NCBI RefSeq assembly: GCF_024448895.1
Contig: NZ_JAMOIC010000028.1
Coordinates: 1-52,002, forward strand
Reading direction: 5' to 3'
DNA length: 52,002 nt
Origin: Stutzerimonas stutzeri
GTDB taxonomy: Bacteria > Pseudomonadota > Gammaproteobacteria > Pseudomonadales > Pseudomonadaceae
A program made the translations under genes and the position numbers. Within the stretch, counting starts at the first letter, position 1. Each line of letters opens with the position of its first letter. The notes under the pieces were generated by a model. It did not search any database. It saw only the letters and a program-made list of their open reading frames with translations, and was not told where the DNA came from. This document shows, in pieces, positions 35,901 to 44,309 of the stretch.

Positions 35901-38900
35901 TTGCCCGTAGCCAGAAACTTGCCGAGCCGGACGCCGAAGAACTGCGGTTGATTGCCCGGCGCACCTGGCGCTTCTTCGAAACATTCGTCACGCCGGCTGA
36001 CAACATGCTGCCGCCGGACAATTTTCAGGAAGACCCCAAGCCGGTCGTCGCACGCCGCACCTCGCCAACGAACATGGGCCTTTACCTCCTCTCGTCAGTG
36101 GCGGCCCGTGATTTCGGTTGGGCCGGCACCCTGCAGACCCTCGACCGCCTGGAGGCGACGCTGGACAGCATGGCGCGCCTGCAACGTCATCGCGGGCACT
36201 TCTTCAACTGGTATGCCACCGAAGACATGCGTGCGCTGGAGCCGGCCTACGTGTCGGCGGTGGACAGCGGCAACCTTGCCGGCCACCTGATCGCCATCGC
36301 CAATGCCTGCGAGGAATGGTTCGACGCACCGACCGCGCCGGATGCTCGTGCGGGCCTGCACGACACCCTGCTGCTGATCCGTCAGGCCATCGCCGCACTA
36401 CCGACCGCCCATGGCGAACGGGGCCGCCCGCTTACCGAACTGCTCGATGAAATCGCCGCGCAATTGGGCGATGAGCAAGCGCTCGATACTCTTTCCGCGA
36501 CGCTGCGCCAACTGGCTGAAAAAGCCGCCCGCCTGAGCCTGGAAATCTGCCCGCCGAACGAAGACGACGAGCCGGCTGACCTACGCTTCTGGATCGACGC
36601 ACTGGGCCAGACGCTGGCCGAGCACGCCCGTGACCGTCAGCTGCAAGGCGAGACGTTGATAGACATACAAGCGCGCCTGCGTGAGCTGGCCCGCACCACC
36701 AGGCAGATGGCGCTGGAAATGGACTTCGCCTTCCTGCTCGACCCCGAGCGCAAGCTGCTGTCGATTGGCTATGGGCTGGCCGAGAACAGCCTCGACCCGA
36801 GTTGCTACGACCTGCTGGCTTCCGAAGCGCGTCTGGCCAGCCTGTTCGCCATCGCCAAGGGCGACGTGACCACGCGCCACTGGTTCCGCCTGGGCCGCAC
36901 CGCGACCCCGCTGGGCAACGGCTCGGCCCTGATCTCTTGGTCGGGCTCGATGTTCGAATACCTGATGCCTTCGCTGGTCATGCGTGCGCCGGCAGGCAGT
37001 CTGCTGGAGCAGACCAACAGCCTGGTGGTGCAGCGCCAACAGGACTATGGAAACGACCGCAACGTCCCATGGGGCGTGTCCGAGTCGGCTTACCATGCAC
37101 GTGATATGGAATTCACCTACCAGTATTCCAACTTCGGCGTGCCGGGCCTCGGCCTTAAGCGCGGGCTGGCGGAGAATCTGGTCATTGCACCCTACGCCAC
37201 CGGCCTTGCCACCATGGTCGACGCTCCTGGCGCGCAAGCGAATTTCCGTCGCATGGCGGAGATGGGGGCGGTTGGCCGTTACGGCTTCTACGAGGCACTG
37301 GACTTCACACCGGCGCGACTGCCGGACGGCAAGTCCTTCGTCATCGTGCGCAATTACATGGCGCACCACCAGGGCATGACCATCGTCGCCATCGCCAATA
37401 CCCTGCAGGACGGGCAAATGCGCGCTCGTTTTCATCGCGAGCCGATGATCCAGGCCTGTGAACTGCTGCTGCAGGAGCGCATGCCACGCGATGTAGCCAT
37501 CGCCCATCCACGCGCTGAAGAAGTGAAGATTCGCGCCGTCGAGGGCAGTGGCGATCCACAAGCGCTGCGTCGACTCAGCGCCAGCGCCGCAGGTGCTGCG
37601 CCGATCACCCATTTGCTCAGCAACGGGCGTTACGCCGTGATGCTCACCGCTGCCGGTGCCGGCTACAGCCGCTGGCGCGACATAGCGGTGACCCGCTGGC
37701 GCGAAGATGCCAGCCGTGATGATTACGGCTCGTTCATCTTCCTGCGCGACACGGCCGATGGTCGCGTCTGGCCGGCTGGCGGCCAGCCCAGCGACAGCGA
37801 TGCCCTGAGCCATGAAGTGATCTTTGGCGAGGACCGCGCCGAGTTCATTCGCCATGATCAGGATCTCACCACCACGCTTGATGTGCTGGTATCTGGCGAA
37901 GATGACGGCGAAGTACGCCGCGTCTCGCTCGTCAACAGCGGTCCCGATGCCCGAGAAATCGAGCTCACGTCCTACAGCGAAGTGGTGCTCACCACACCGT
38001 CTACCGACAACGCGCACCCGGCCTTTGCCAAGCTGTTCGTGGTCACGGAATACTTGCCCGAGTTCGGCGCTTTGCTCGCCACTCGACGCCTGCGCAGCGA
38101 GGGCGAGCGACCGATCTGGGCGGCGCATTTCGCGGTGGCCGAAGGCGAAGTCGTGGCCGATCCGCAGTACGAAACCGATCGCGCCCGTTTCATTGGCCAG
38201 CGACCGAGCGTTGCTGCTGCGGCCGTCATCGCTGAAGGATTGGCGCTATCGAACACGGTGGGGACGGTGCTCGACCCGATCTTCGCGCTCAAGTACCGGG
38301 TCAAGGTCGCACCGGGCAAGGTCGCCCGTGTGGCGTTCTGGACCATGATCGCCGGCTCGAGGGACGAGCTGCTCAACCTGATCGAGAAACACCACGACCG
38401 CAGCGCCTACGACCGCGCCAAGACCCTGGCCTGGACCCAGGCGCAAGTGCAGCTGCGTCACCTGGACATCAAACCGGCCGAAGCCGCTGACTTTCAGCGC
38501 CTCGCCGCGCCCATCCTTTATGCCGACCCGCAGTTCCGCGCACCGTCGGCGGCGATCATCGAGGGCGCTGGCGCACAGTCGGGTCTCTGGCCGCATTCGA
38601 TCTCCGGCGACCTGCCCATCGTACTGCTGCGCATCGACGACGTTCAGGACATCGCCCAGGTGCGCCAGCTACTGCGCGCCCACGAATACTGGCGCATGAA
38701 GCGCCTGGCGGTGGATCTGGTGATTCTCAACGAGCACGCCAGCTCCTACCTGCAGGACTTGCAGATCGCTATCGAAACCGCCGTGCGCAGCAGCCAGTCG
38801 CGCCCGCGTTTTGGTGCCGAACTTGCTCAAGGCACGGTGTACATGCTGCGCGCCGACCTGCTGAGCACCGAGGCGCGTGCGCTGCTGCGCAGCGTGGCTC

Positions 38901-41479
38901 GTCTATCGCTGATCGCTCGCCGCGGTCCGATCGCCAATCAGCTGGCCAACCAATTGGTCGCATCTCAGGCACCGGCCATGCCGCCACGTCTTGCCGATCG
39001 CCGATCCAATGGAATGGCGACGTCAGCTGCCGCACGTCCCTCGGCCGCCGAGATTTCCCAGCACCTTGAGTGCTTCAACGGGCTGGGCGGTTTCGACAAG
39101 GATGGCCGTGAGTACGTGACCCTACTGGAAGCGGACGCCAACACACCCGCGCCCTGGATCAACGTGATCGCCAATCCGCAGTTCGGCTTCCAGGTCTCGG
39201 CGCAAGGCAGTGGTTACACCTGGGCTGAAAACAGCCGGGAGAACCAACTGACGCCCTGGTCCAACGACCCGGTTACCGACCCCTGCGGCGAAGCCTTCTA
39301 CATCCACGACGAGGACAGCGGCGCGCTATTCAGCCCCACCGCTCAGCCGATCCGAGATGGCGGGCTCTACATTGCGCGGCACGGACACGGCTACAGCCGC
39401 TTCGAACACCAGGCCGACGGCATCGCCATGGACCTGCTTGAATACGTGCCGCTGGCCGATCCCATCAAGATCTCCCGCCTGACCCTGCGCAACCTATCGG
39501 CCGTGCCGCGCAGGCTGTCGGTTACCCGCTACAGCGAATGGGTGCTCGGCACCGCGCGTGGTGCCAACGCGCCTTACATCATCACCGAACGCTATGAAAG
39601 CCTCGGCATGCTGCTGGCGCGCAACCCCTGGAGCAGCGCCTTCCCCGGCCGCGTGGCTTTTGCCGACCTTGGCGGTAGGCAAACCGGCTGGACCGCCAAT
39701 CGCCGCGAATTCCTCGGTCGCAACAGCGGCCCCGCTACGCCTGCGGCACTTCTCGCGGGAGCCCCCCTGTCGGGAATCACTGGCGCAGGCATGGACCCTT
39801 GCTCGGCCTTGCAGACAAGCATCGAACTGGCTGCCGGCGAAAGCATCGAAATCGTCGCCTTTATCGGCCAATGCCCCTCAGCAGAGGCGGCCCGAGCACT
39901 GGTCGAGCGTTATCGCCAGGCAGATCTGGACGCGGTGCTTCTGGAAGTCACCGAGCACTGGCGCACCGCACTGGGTGCGATACAGGTGAAAACGCCGGAC
40001 CGCACGATGGATATCATGCTCAACGGCTGGCTGCTGTATCAGACCCTCGCCTGCCGCATCTGGGCGCGCTCGGCGTTCTATCAGGCCAGCGGCGCCTACG
40101 GCTTCCGCGACCAGCTGCAGGACGGCATGGCGCTGACCTTCTCGCGGCCCGAGGCTACCCGCAGCCACATCCTGCGCGCTGCCAGTCGCCAGTTCCCCGA
40201 GGGCGACGTACAGCACTGGTGGCTGCCGCACTCCGGTCAGGGCGTGCGTACGCGCATCTCCGATGACCGTGTCTGGTTGTCGTTTGCCACGGCAACCTAT
40301 ATTCAAGTTTCCGGCGACGCGGCGATCCTTGATGAGCCAGTGACCTTTCTCGAAGGGCCGCTGCTCAAGCCCGGCGAGCACGATGCCTTCTTCCAGCCGA
40401 TGATGGCCGGCGATGCCGCGCCGCTGTTCGAGCATTGCGCGCGCGGCCTGGATCAGTGCCTGGAGCTGCACGGCGAACTCGGCCTTCCGCTGATTGGCGG
40501 TGGCGACTGGAACGACGGTATGAACCGCGTCGGCGAACACGGCAAAGGCGAAAGCGTCTGGCTTGGCTGGTTGCTGCTGCGCACCATCGAGCTCTTTGCG
40601 CCGCTGGCTGAGGGGCGCGGCACCGTGGCTGACGCCCAACGTGCCGAGCGCTGGCGTGAACACGCCGTGGCGCTCACCGATTCGCTGGAAGAAAAGGCCT
40701 GGGATGGCGAGTGGTATCGCCGCGCGACCTTCGATGACGGCACCTGGCTGGGTTCCAAAGACAGCGACGAGTGCCGCATCGACTCCATTGCCCAGTCCTG
40801 GGCGGTGTTGTCAGGCGCGGCCGACCCCGCCCGCGCGAAGCAGGCCATGGCTTCGGTTCAGCATCACCTGATCCGCGAACATGACGGGCTAGCGCTGCTC
40901 TTCACGCCGCCATTCGACAAGACCGAGAAGGAGCCGGGTTACATCAAGGGCTATCCAGCAGGGCTGCGTGAGAACGGCGGGCAATACAGCCATGCCGCGA
41001 TGTGGGCCATGCTCGCCTTTGCCAAACTCGGCGACGGTGATGCAGCGTGCCGCATGTTCAGGCTACTCAACCCGATCAATCACGCGCTGACACCTGAAGA
41101 GAGCCGACGCTACAAGGTCGAACCCTATGTGGTCGCGGCGGACGTCTACGGCGTCGCTCCGCACAACGGCCGCGGCGGCTGGACTTGGTACACCGGCGCT
41201 GCAGGCTGGATGCATCGCGCCGGCGTCGAGGGCATCCTCGGTATCCGCCGTGAGGGCGAATGGCTGATAGTCGACCCTTGCATTAGCAGTGAGTGGCCCG
41301 GATTTGAAGCCACGATCACCCTGGGCGAAACCCGCTACGCCATCCGCGTGGAAAACCCTGCGAAGGGCAATCGAGGCATCAGGCACGCGCAGCTGGATGA
41401 AAGCACGCTTGAGTGCGCTAATGGTTCGGTGCGTCTAGCGCTGGATGGGGGGCAGCATCAGGTGGTGTTGACGCTCTAG
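32933..41479 (+). CDS. Cyclic beta-1,2-glucan synthase (Cgs/NdvB type)
   Basis: 2848 aa, one of the largest single-gene enzymes; Brucella Cgs is near 2870 aa. The start at ATG 32933 follows GGACAGG. Order: N-terminal region (1-400); helices at about 405-460; a GT84-type glycosyltransferase with the DxD motif in LDADTRLPRD (Asp630 and Asp632) and QHRWTRGDWQL near 780; more helices at about 812-862 and 938-985; a glycoamylase-like domain from about 1040 (NMGLYLLSSVAARDFGWAG) to about 1560; then carbohydrate-binding and GH94 phosphorylase domains, with GDWNDG at 2524-2529 carrying the likely catalytic Asp2528. The product should initiate, extend and cyclise a UDP-glucose-derived glucan in the inner membrane for the periplasm. 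No export ABC gene (NdvA/Cgt type) is visible here. Confidence 0.95.
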   Translation: MTSVFRHILGRHRRSPLWNDLAPVRDELFGTERLEHHARSLAAAQPVTDHPPAVMSLHARLNDNAAVLLAAYRASATELESGRSVVPAAEWLLDNYHLVEAQIREIRDDLPPGFYRQLPKLAEGPLAGYPRVFGIAWAFVAHTDSHFDPETLRRFISAYQHVQPLSIGELWAVAITLRIVLIENLRRLSDQITDGRATRSSADAMASRLLSAVSPKRALEEEITTRGSAPMSEVFAAELAKRLRDQDPNTTPALGWLEELLGQQDTSIDQVVQHSQQRQGASNVSVRNVITSMRLISDIDWTELFESVSLVDERLRAGSAFALMDFPTRNLYRSAIEQLARGSTATELDVAGAALSAAAAATTDDPVQDERVSDPGYHLIGEGRLALERSIDFSPSLGLRLSRFHVQLGIVGYVGSILLVTALLLSIGLQALTSAGVGAAWLALLAVVAFLPITDVATTLVNRLVTWRFGAMTLPGLDLTTGVPQSLRTLVAVPTLLTNEADLLEQIERIEVHHLAGAGGDLTFALLTDGLDADAETLPGDAHLLAVAVDAIASLNQRYGPAPGGSRFLILHRRRQFNPSEGRWMGWERKRGKLHELNRLLRGATDTSYMPLAGCSQQLPTDVRYVITLDADTRLPRDAAMRLIGKMAHPLNRPRFSASEQRVVNGYAILQPRVTPSLPVGREGSFYQRVFSSPGGMDPYAAAVSDVYQDLFGEGSYTGKGIYEIDAFEAALAGRVPENTMLSHDLFEGVFARAGLATDVEVVEEFPSRYDVSGKRQHRWTRGDWQLLPWIFGARNGPQALPDIGRFKMLDNLRRSLVAPLTLLALTLCWMLPLGAALVGTALVIATMAIPALLPICFALLPARSGICAQSHFRRLLNDLRLAASQTGLNLAFLPDQAWRMVDAIVRTISRLSAKRNLLEWTTAAQSAISPRLKLSGFYRGMAGGAALGAGAVIVALLIAPGSWPVVLPFALLWLGAPAIALWASRSPRIARSQKLAEPDAEELRLIARRTWRFFETFVTPADNMLPPDNFQEDPKPVVARRTSPTNMGLYLLSSVAARDFGWAGTLQTLDRLEATLDSMARLQRHRGHFFNWYATEDMRALEPAYVSAVDSGNLAGHLIAIANACEEWFDAPTAPDARAGLHDTLLLIRQAIAALPTAHGERGRPLTELLDEIAAQLGDEQALDTLSATLRQLAEKAARLSLEICPPNEDDEPADLRFWIDALGQTLAEHARDRQLQGETLIDIQARLRELARTTRQMALEMDFAFLLDPERKLLSIGYGLAENSLDPSCYDLLASEARLASLFAIAKGDVTTRHWFRLGRTATPLGNGSALISWSGSMFEYLMPSLVMRAPAGSLLEQTNSLVVQRQQDYGNDRNVPWGVSESAYHARDMEFTYQYSNFGVPGLGLKRGLAENLVIAPYATGLATMVDAPGAQANFRRMAEMGAVGRYGFYEALDFTPARLPDGKSFVIVRNYMAHHQGMTIVAIANTLQDGQMRARFHREPMIQACELLLQERMPRDVAIAHPRAEEVKIRAVEGSGDPQALRRLSASAAGAAPITHLLSNGRYAVMLTAAGAGYSRWRDIAVTRWREDASRDDYGSFIFLRDTADGRVWPAGGQPSDSDALSHEVIFGEDRAEFIRHDQDLTTTLDVLVSGEDDGEVRRVSLVNSGPDAREIELTSYSEVVLTTPSTDNAHPAFAKLFVVTEYLPEFGALLATRRLRSEGERPIWAAHFAVAEGEVVADPQYETDRARFIGQRPSVAAAAVIAEGLALSNTVGTVLDPIFALKYRVKVAPGKVARVAFWTMIAGSRDELLNLIEKHHDRSAYDRAKTLAWTQAQVQLRHLDIKPAEAADFQRLAAPILYADPQFRAPSAAIIEGAGAQSGLWPHSISGDLPIVLLRIDDVQDIAQVRQLLRAHEYWRMKRLAVDLVILNEHASSYLQDLQIAIETAVRSSQSRPRFGAELAQGTVYMLRADLLSTEARALLRSVARLSLIARRGPIANQLANQLVASQAPAMPPRLADRRSNGMATSAAARPSAAEISQHLECFNGLGGFDKDGREYVTLLEADANTPAPWINVIANPQFGFQVSAQGSGYTWAENSRENQLTPWSNDPVTDPCGEAFYIHDEDSGALFSPTAQPIRDGGLYIARHGHGYSRFEHQADGIAMDLLEYVPLADPIKISRLTLRNLSAVPRRLSVTRYSEWVLGTARGANAPYIITERYESLGMLLARNPWSSAFPGRVAFADLGGRQTGWTANRREFLGRNSGPATPAALLAGAPLSGITGAGMDPCSALQTSIELAAGESIEIVAFIGQCPSAEAARALVERYRQADLDAVLLEVTEHWRTALGAIQVKTPDRTMDIMLNGWLLYQTLACRIWARSAFYQASGAYGFRDQLQDGMALTFSRPEATRSHILRAASRQFPEGDVQHWWLPHSGQGVRTRISDDRVWLSFATATYIQVSGDAAILDEPVTFLEGPLLKPGEHDAFFQPMMAGDAAPLFEHCARGLDQCLELHGELGLPLIGGGDWNDGMNRVGEHGKGESVWLGWLLLRTIELFAPLAEGRGTVADAQRAERWREHAVALTDSLEEKAWDGEWYRRATFDDGTWLGSKDSDECRIDSIAQSWAVLSGAADPARAKQAMASVQHHLIREHDGLALLFTPPFDKTEKEPGYIKGYPAGLRENGGQYSHAAMWAMLAFAKLGDGDAACRMFRLLNPINHALTPEESRRYKVEPYVVAADVYGVAPHNGRGGWTWYTGAAGWMHRAGVEGILGIRREGEWLIVDPCISSEWPGFEATITLGETRYAIRVENPAKGNRGIRHAQLDESTLECANGSVRLALDGGQHQVVLTL

Positions 41480-41846
41480 AACGGAAGAATGCCTCTGACT
41501 CAACCGCTCCCAGTGGTTCTCACCTCACAAGCGTGAGGACCATAGGGCAGGTTCGACCAGGCCCAAGGGATTTGGGGCCGAGCATGGAGCATTGGGTGGG
41601 GGCGTGGCGGAGCGGGACGGCTGGTCAGGTTGCGCTTCATTGGCAACGTGCAGCTTCTCGTTACCTGCAAGCTGGCTCAACCAGGAAGGTTTCAATCAGG
41701 CTTGGAAGGGATCGGCTCGAATCTAGCGATCCGGCAAACGATTTGCACTTTGTAACGCCCTGCTGCTCACGTCAGAGACGTAGGCAGCAAGGTCTACGTA
41801 AATCCTGGCCGGCCGACGTAGACGACGCCAGACAGGATTTTTTCGC
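41480..41846. other. Convergent intergenic region, glucan synthase / TonB receptor 2
   Basis: 367 bp holding interlocked inverted repeats at 41792-41840 and no recognisable gene. A 108-codon plus-strand frame (41533-41859) has no motif and overlaps the receptor's end, so it is not called. Confidence 0.4.
41792..41840. terminator. Interlocked inverted repeats between convergent genes
   Basis: Order on the plus strand: GTCTACGT (41792-41799), AAATCCTG (41800-41807), GCCGGCCG, ACGTAGAC (41816-41823), nine bases, CAGGATTT (41833-41840), then TTT. The first and third segments pair perfectly (8 bp), and the second and fourth pair perfectly (8 bp), so the stems cross and are alternatives or a pseudoknot. 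It lies just past the TonB receptor's stop and ends in a T-run on the plus strand, so terminating the glucan synthase transcript is the modest interpretation. Confidence 0.55.
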
Positions 41847-43982
41847 TTACCAGTTATAGCTGACCTTCGCCGTGATCTCGCGGCCTGGGTTGTAGTAGTC
41901 CGCAGTGCCAGAGCCGACTACGTGCTGCTCGTCGAGCAGATTGCTGACGTTGATGGCCAGGTCGGTGTCTTTGGCGATGTTGTAGTTGAAGGCAGCGTCG
42001 AAAAGCGTAGTTGCGTCGCTCTTGCTGGTATTAGCAAGGTTGAAGTAATAGGCGCCTACATAACGCGCGCCCAGACCAGCGCTCATCTTCGTGCCAGGGA
42101 AGTTGTAATAGCTCCACAGCGAGCCAGAATGCTTCGGCGCAACATCGAACTCATTCCCTTCTCGAGCGGGATTGATGTCACGAACGACTTCCGACTCCAT
42201 ATAGGAATAACCACCGACCAAGCTTAGGTTTTCGGTGATTTCAGCTTTGGCTTCCAAATCCAGACCACGCGTTCGGGTTTCACCAATTGTTTGTTGCTCG
42301 ATACGGCCATCATCCAGCACAACGGCAAACGTAACGTTGTCTTGGGTGAGGTCATAGATAGCAGCCGAGAACAATGCATTCATACCCAGGGGCGCGTATT
42401 TCACGCCAAGCTCATATTGCTTACCACGCTTAGGTGTGACGCCGATTTCGGGTGGAGCCACCGACTCGACCATGCTGACATAGGTGGAAACTTCGTCGGA
42501 GACGATATAGGTCAGCGCACCGCGGTAAGAGGTCTCGGCAAAGCTGTCGTTATCATCAAATACCACGGGGCTTGAGAAGGTATTAAAGCCCTTGCTGGAC
42601 AGATCCATGAAGTCCCTGCGCGCACCAGCCGTGATAATGAAGCGCTCATATAAAGACAGGTTTTGCTGAAGGAAAACGGCAGTAGTCTCGGCGTCTTCAT
42701 CACGAACAGTATAGGGCGCAGCTCCGCGAGCGACACCGGTGAAAACAGGATTAGCGATATCAATCGAGGATGCGGCTGTATATATGGAGCTATCTTTGGT
42801 AGATGAGTCTAGATACTCAATGCCCACCATAGTGCTGCTGTCGACATTCTCGAAACGGTGATCATATTGCAGCATCACGTTTCCGTTCAGCTGGTCGGCT
42901 TCACTGTCCGTAGCAAACTGAACACGAGGGACAGTTGTGCCCAACCGACCGGCGGAATCGCTCAGGTACACATAGCCAAAGTCGTCGGTCAGTTCGCTGT
43001 AACGCAAATTGGCGCGCACTACAAAACCGTTATCGAAGTCATGTGTGATATTGCCGCTGATACTAGTGCGTTCTACATCGTGAAAGTTGTAACCGGGCTC
43101 GCCAAAAAATTCGTCGCGGTCGTATTCCCTGTCCAGCGGATAGCCGCCGCTGTTGGGTGAACTTTCAGTCTTCAGGTGATCCAGAACAATTGTAGCCGAC
43201 GTGAAATCGGTCGGTGCCCAGGTCAAGCCGCCCATCACTAGCTGGTTGTCGTCCTGCGAATGATCGTACTCACGTTCGCTGTCTTGCTTTTTGGCAGTGA
43301 AACGGCCAGCCAGCGTTTTGCTTTCATTGAGCGCATCACCCACATCGATGCCGACTTCCTTGTGATCGAACGAACCGTAGGTGACATAGCCTTGGCCAAA
43401 CGAGTCGAAGCGCGGCTGTTTGCTCACGAAGTTAACCGAACCACCAGGATCAGCGGGACCAAACAGGGTCGAGTTGGCACCACGCAGAATCTCGACGCGC
43501 TCATACGCGAACGGGTCCTCACGAACGCCACGCATCGAACTGAGGGTCAAGCCATCACGGTAGGTCGTGGCCTGAAATCCACGAATCTTGAAATAGTCGT
43601 TGCGGTCATCGGAGCCGTAATAGTCCGCGATGACGCCCGGCGTGTACTGCAGAACCTCTTCAGTGGTACTGGCACTGCGCTGCTCGATTTCCTTCTGGGT
43701 GACAACGGAAACCGAAGCGGGCGTGTTGAGGATGCTGGTAGGGACCTTGCCGCCCACCCAAAGCTCCTGAGCAACAACCGTGCTGGCGTCGTCGCCGGCA
43801 GATGCGTTGGCGTTAACGATGATGGGAGCGAGGCGGAACGGCTCCTTGCCATCAGCATTGCTCGATTCCTGCGCGCTTGCGCTCAAGGGAGCAGCTACCA
43901 ATGGGGCACAGCACAGAAAGGCGGTTGTGGTGCGGCGCCAAGGTGTCTGGGCCTTATCAAGCCGGGCTTTACTACCAGTCAT
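41847..43982 (-). CDS. TonB-dependent siderophore receptor (FhuA/FpvA type)
   Basis: 711 aa from the ATG at 43982, preceded by AGGA; the upstream ATG at 44027 has no binding site. It has a signal peptide (cleavage after SASA near residue 37), TonB box APIIVNA, plug domain about 75-190 (PASVSVVTQKEIEQRSASTT, FKIRGFQATTYRDGLTLSSM, VEILRGANSTLFGPADPGGS, VNFVSKQP) and a barrel ending VSYNW. PGGSVNFVSKQP is the hydroxamate-type (FhuA/FoxA/FpvA) form of the plug end. It lacks an N-terminal signalling domain, so it is not a surface-signalling receptor. Ligand unknown, most likely a hydroxamate siderophore. Base composition is visibly lower in G+C than in the neighbouring glucan synthase gene. Fur boxes lie upstream. 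Confidence 0.95.
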   Translation of the reverse strand: MTGSKARLDKAQTPWRRTTTAFLCCAPLVAAPLSASAQESSNADGKEPFRLAPIIVNANASAGDDASTVVAQELWVGGKVPTSILNTPASVSVVTQKEIEQRSASTTEEVLQYTPGVIADYYGSDDRNDYFKIRGFQATTYRDGLTLSSMRGVREDPFAYERVEILRGANSTLFGPADPGGSVNFVSKQPRFDSFGQGYVTYGSFDHKEVGIDVGDALNESKTLAGRFTAKKQDSEREYDHSQDDNQLVMGGLTWAPTDFTSATIVLDHLKTESSPNSGGYPLDREYDRDEFFGEPGYNFHDVERTSISGNITHDFDNGFVVRANLRYSELTDDFGYVYLSDSAGRLGTTVPRVQFATDSEADQLNGNVMLQYDHRFENVDSSTMVGIEYLDSSTKDSSIYTAASSIDIANPVFTGVARGAAPYTVRDEDAETTAVFLQQNLSLYERFIITAGARRDFMDLSSKGFNTFSSPVVFDDNDSFAETSYRGALTYIVSDEVSTYVSMVESVAPPEIGVTPKRGKQYELGVKYAPLGMNALFSAAIYDLTQDNVTFAVVLDDGRIEQQTIGETRTRGLDLEAKAEITENLSLVGGYSYMESEVVRDINPAREGNEFDVAPKHSGSLWSYYNFPGTKMSAGLGARYVGAYYFNLANTSKSDATTLFDAAFNYNIAKDTDLAINVSNLLDEQHVVGSGTADYYNPGREITAKVSYNW

Positions 43983-44309
43983 ACTCGAGGTCCTCTGTGT
44001 TTGGGTGGTGGCAACCGCGCGCCTCATGATTTCTTGTTACAACAGGTCACATAGATTCGCGGGCACCGGATGATAATCAAACGCTAATGAGATAAGTAAT
44101 CATTTCTGCAACTGAATAGAAAATATTCTCAGCTGGCTTTCCCCTCGAGGAGCTCAAGCCCGGGATCCACACCCGGCGCTCCACCTGGGTACCACCCCAG
44201 TTCTGCCCAAGGCTGTCAGCATCAGTTGCATAACTCGCCCGGCGGCCAATCCCAAAACGCCCGCAAGCCTTTACAATGCCCGGCTTCGATCTACACCCGG
44301 TCCGCGCCC
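43983..44309. other. Divergent intergenic region, TonB receptor 2 / rlhA
   Basis: 327 bp that holds two overlapping-side Fur-like sites (44086-44104 and 44115-44133) and, near rlhA, a TACAAT -10-like hexamer at 44272-44277. Both divergent genes therefore draw on the same regulatory stretch. Confidence 0.5.
44086..44133 (-). promoter_or_regulatory. Two Fur-box candidates upstream of TonB receptor 2
   Basis: AATGAGATAAGTAATCATT (44086-44104) and AATAGAAAATATTCTCAGC (44115-44133) each match 13 of 19 positions of the Fur-box form AATGAGAATTATTCTCATT. The first keeps AATGAGA and TCATT, the second TATTCTCA. A TGATAATC segment (44070-44078) beside the first adds a further half-site. Paired sites in an AT-rich patch before a siderophore receptor make Fur control likely. 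Confidence 0.6.

Noticed and set aside
36581-38128. 515-codon minus-strand frame inside the glucan synthase gene
   Set aside because: It is antisense to an intact GH94-type enzyme and shows no protein family features; long antisense frames are expected in GC-rich coding DNA.
41533-41859. 108-codon plus-strand frame between the glucan synthase and TonB receptor 2
   Set aside because: It runs over the interlocked repeats and into the receptor's end, has Arg/Ser-rich composition and no motif.
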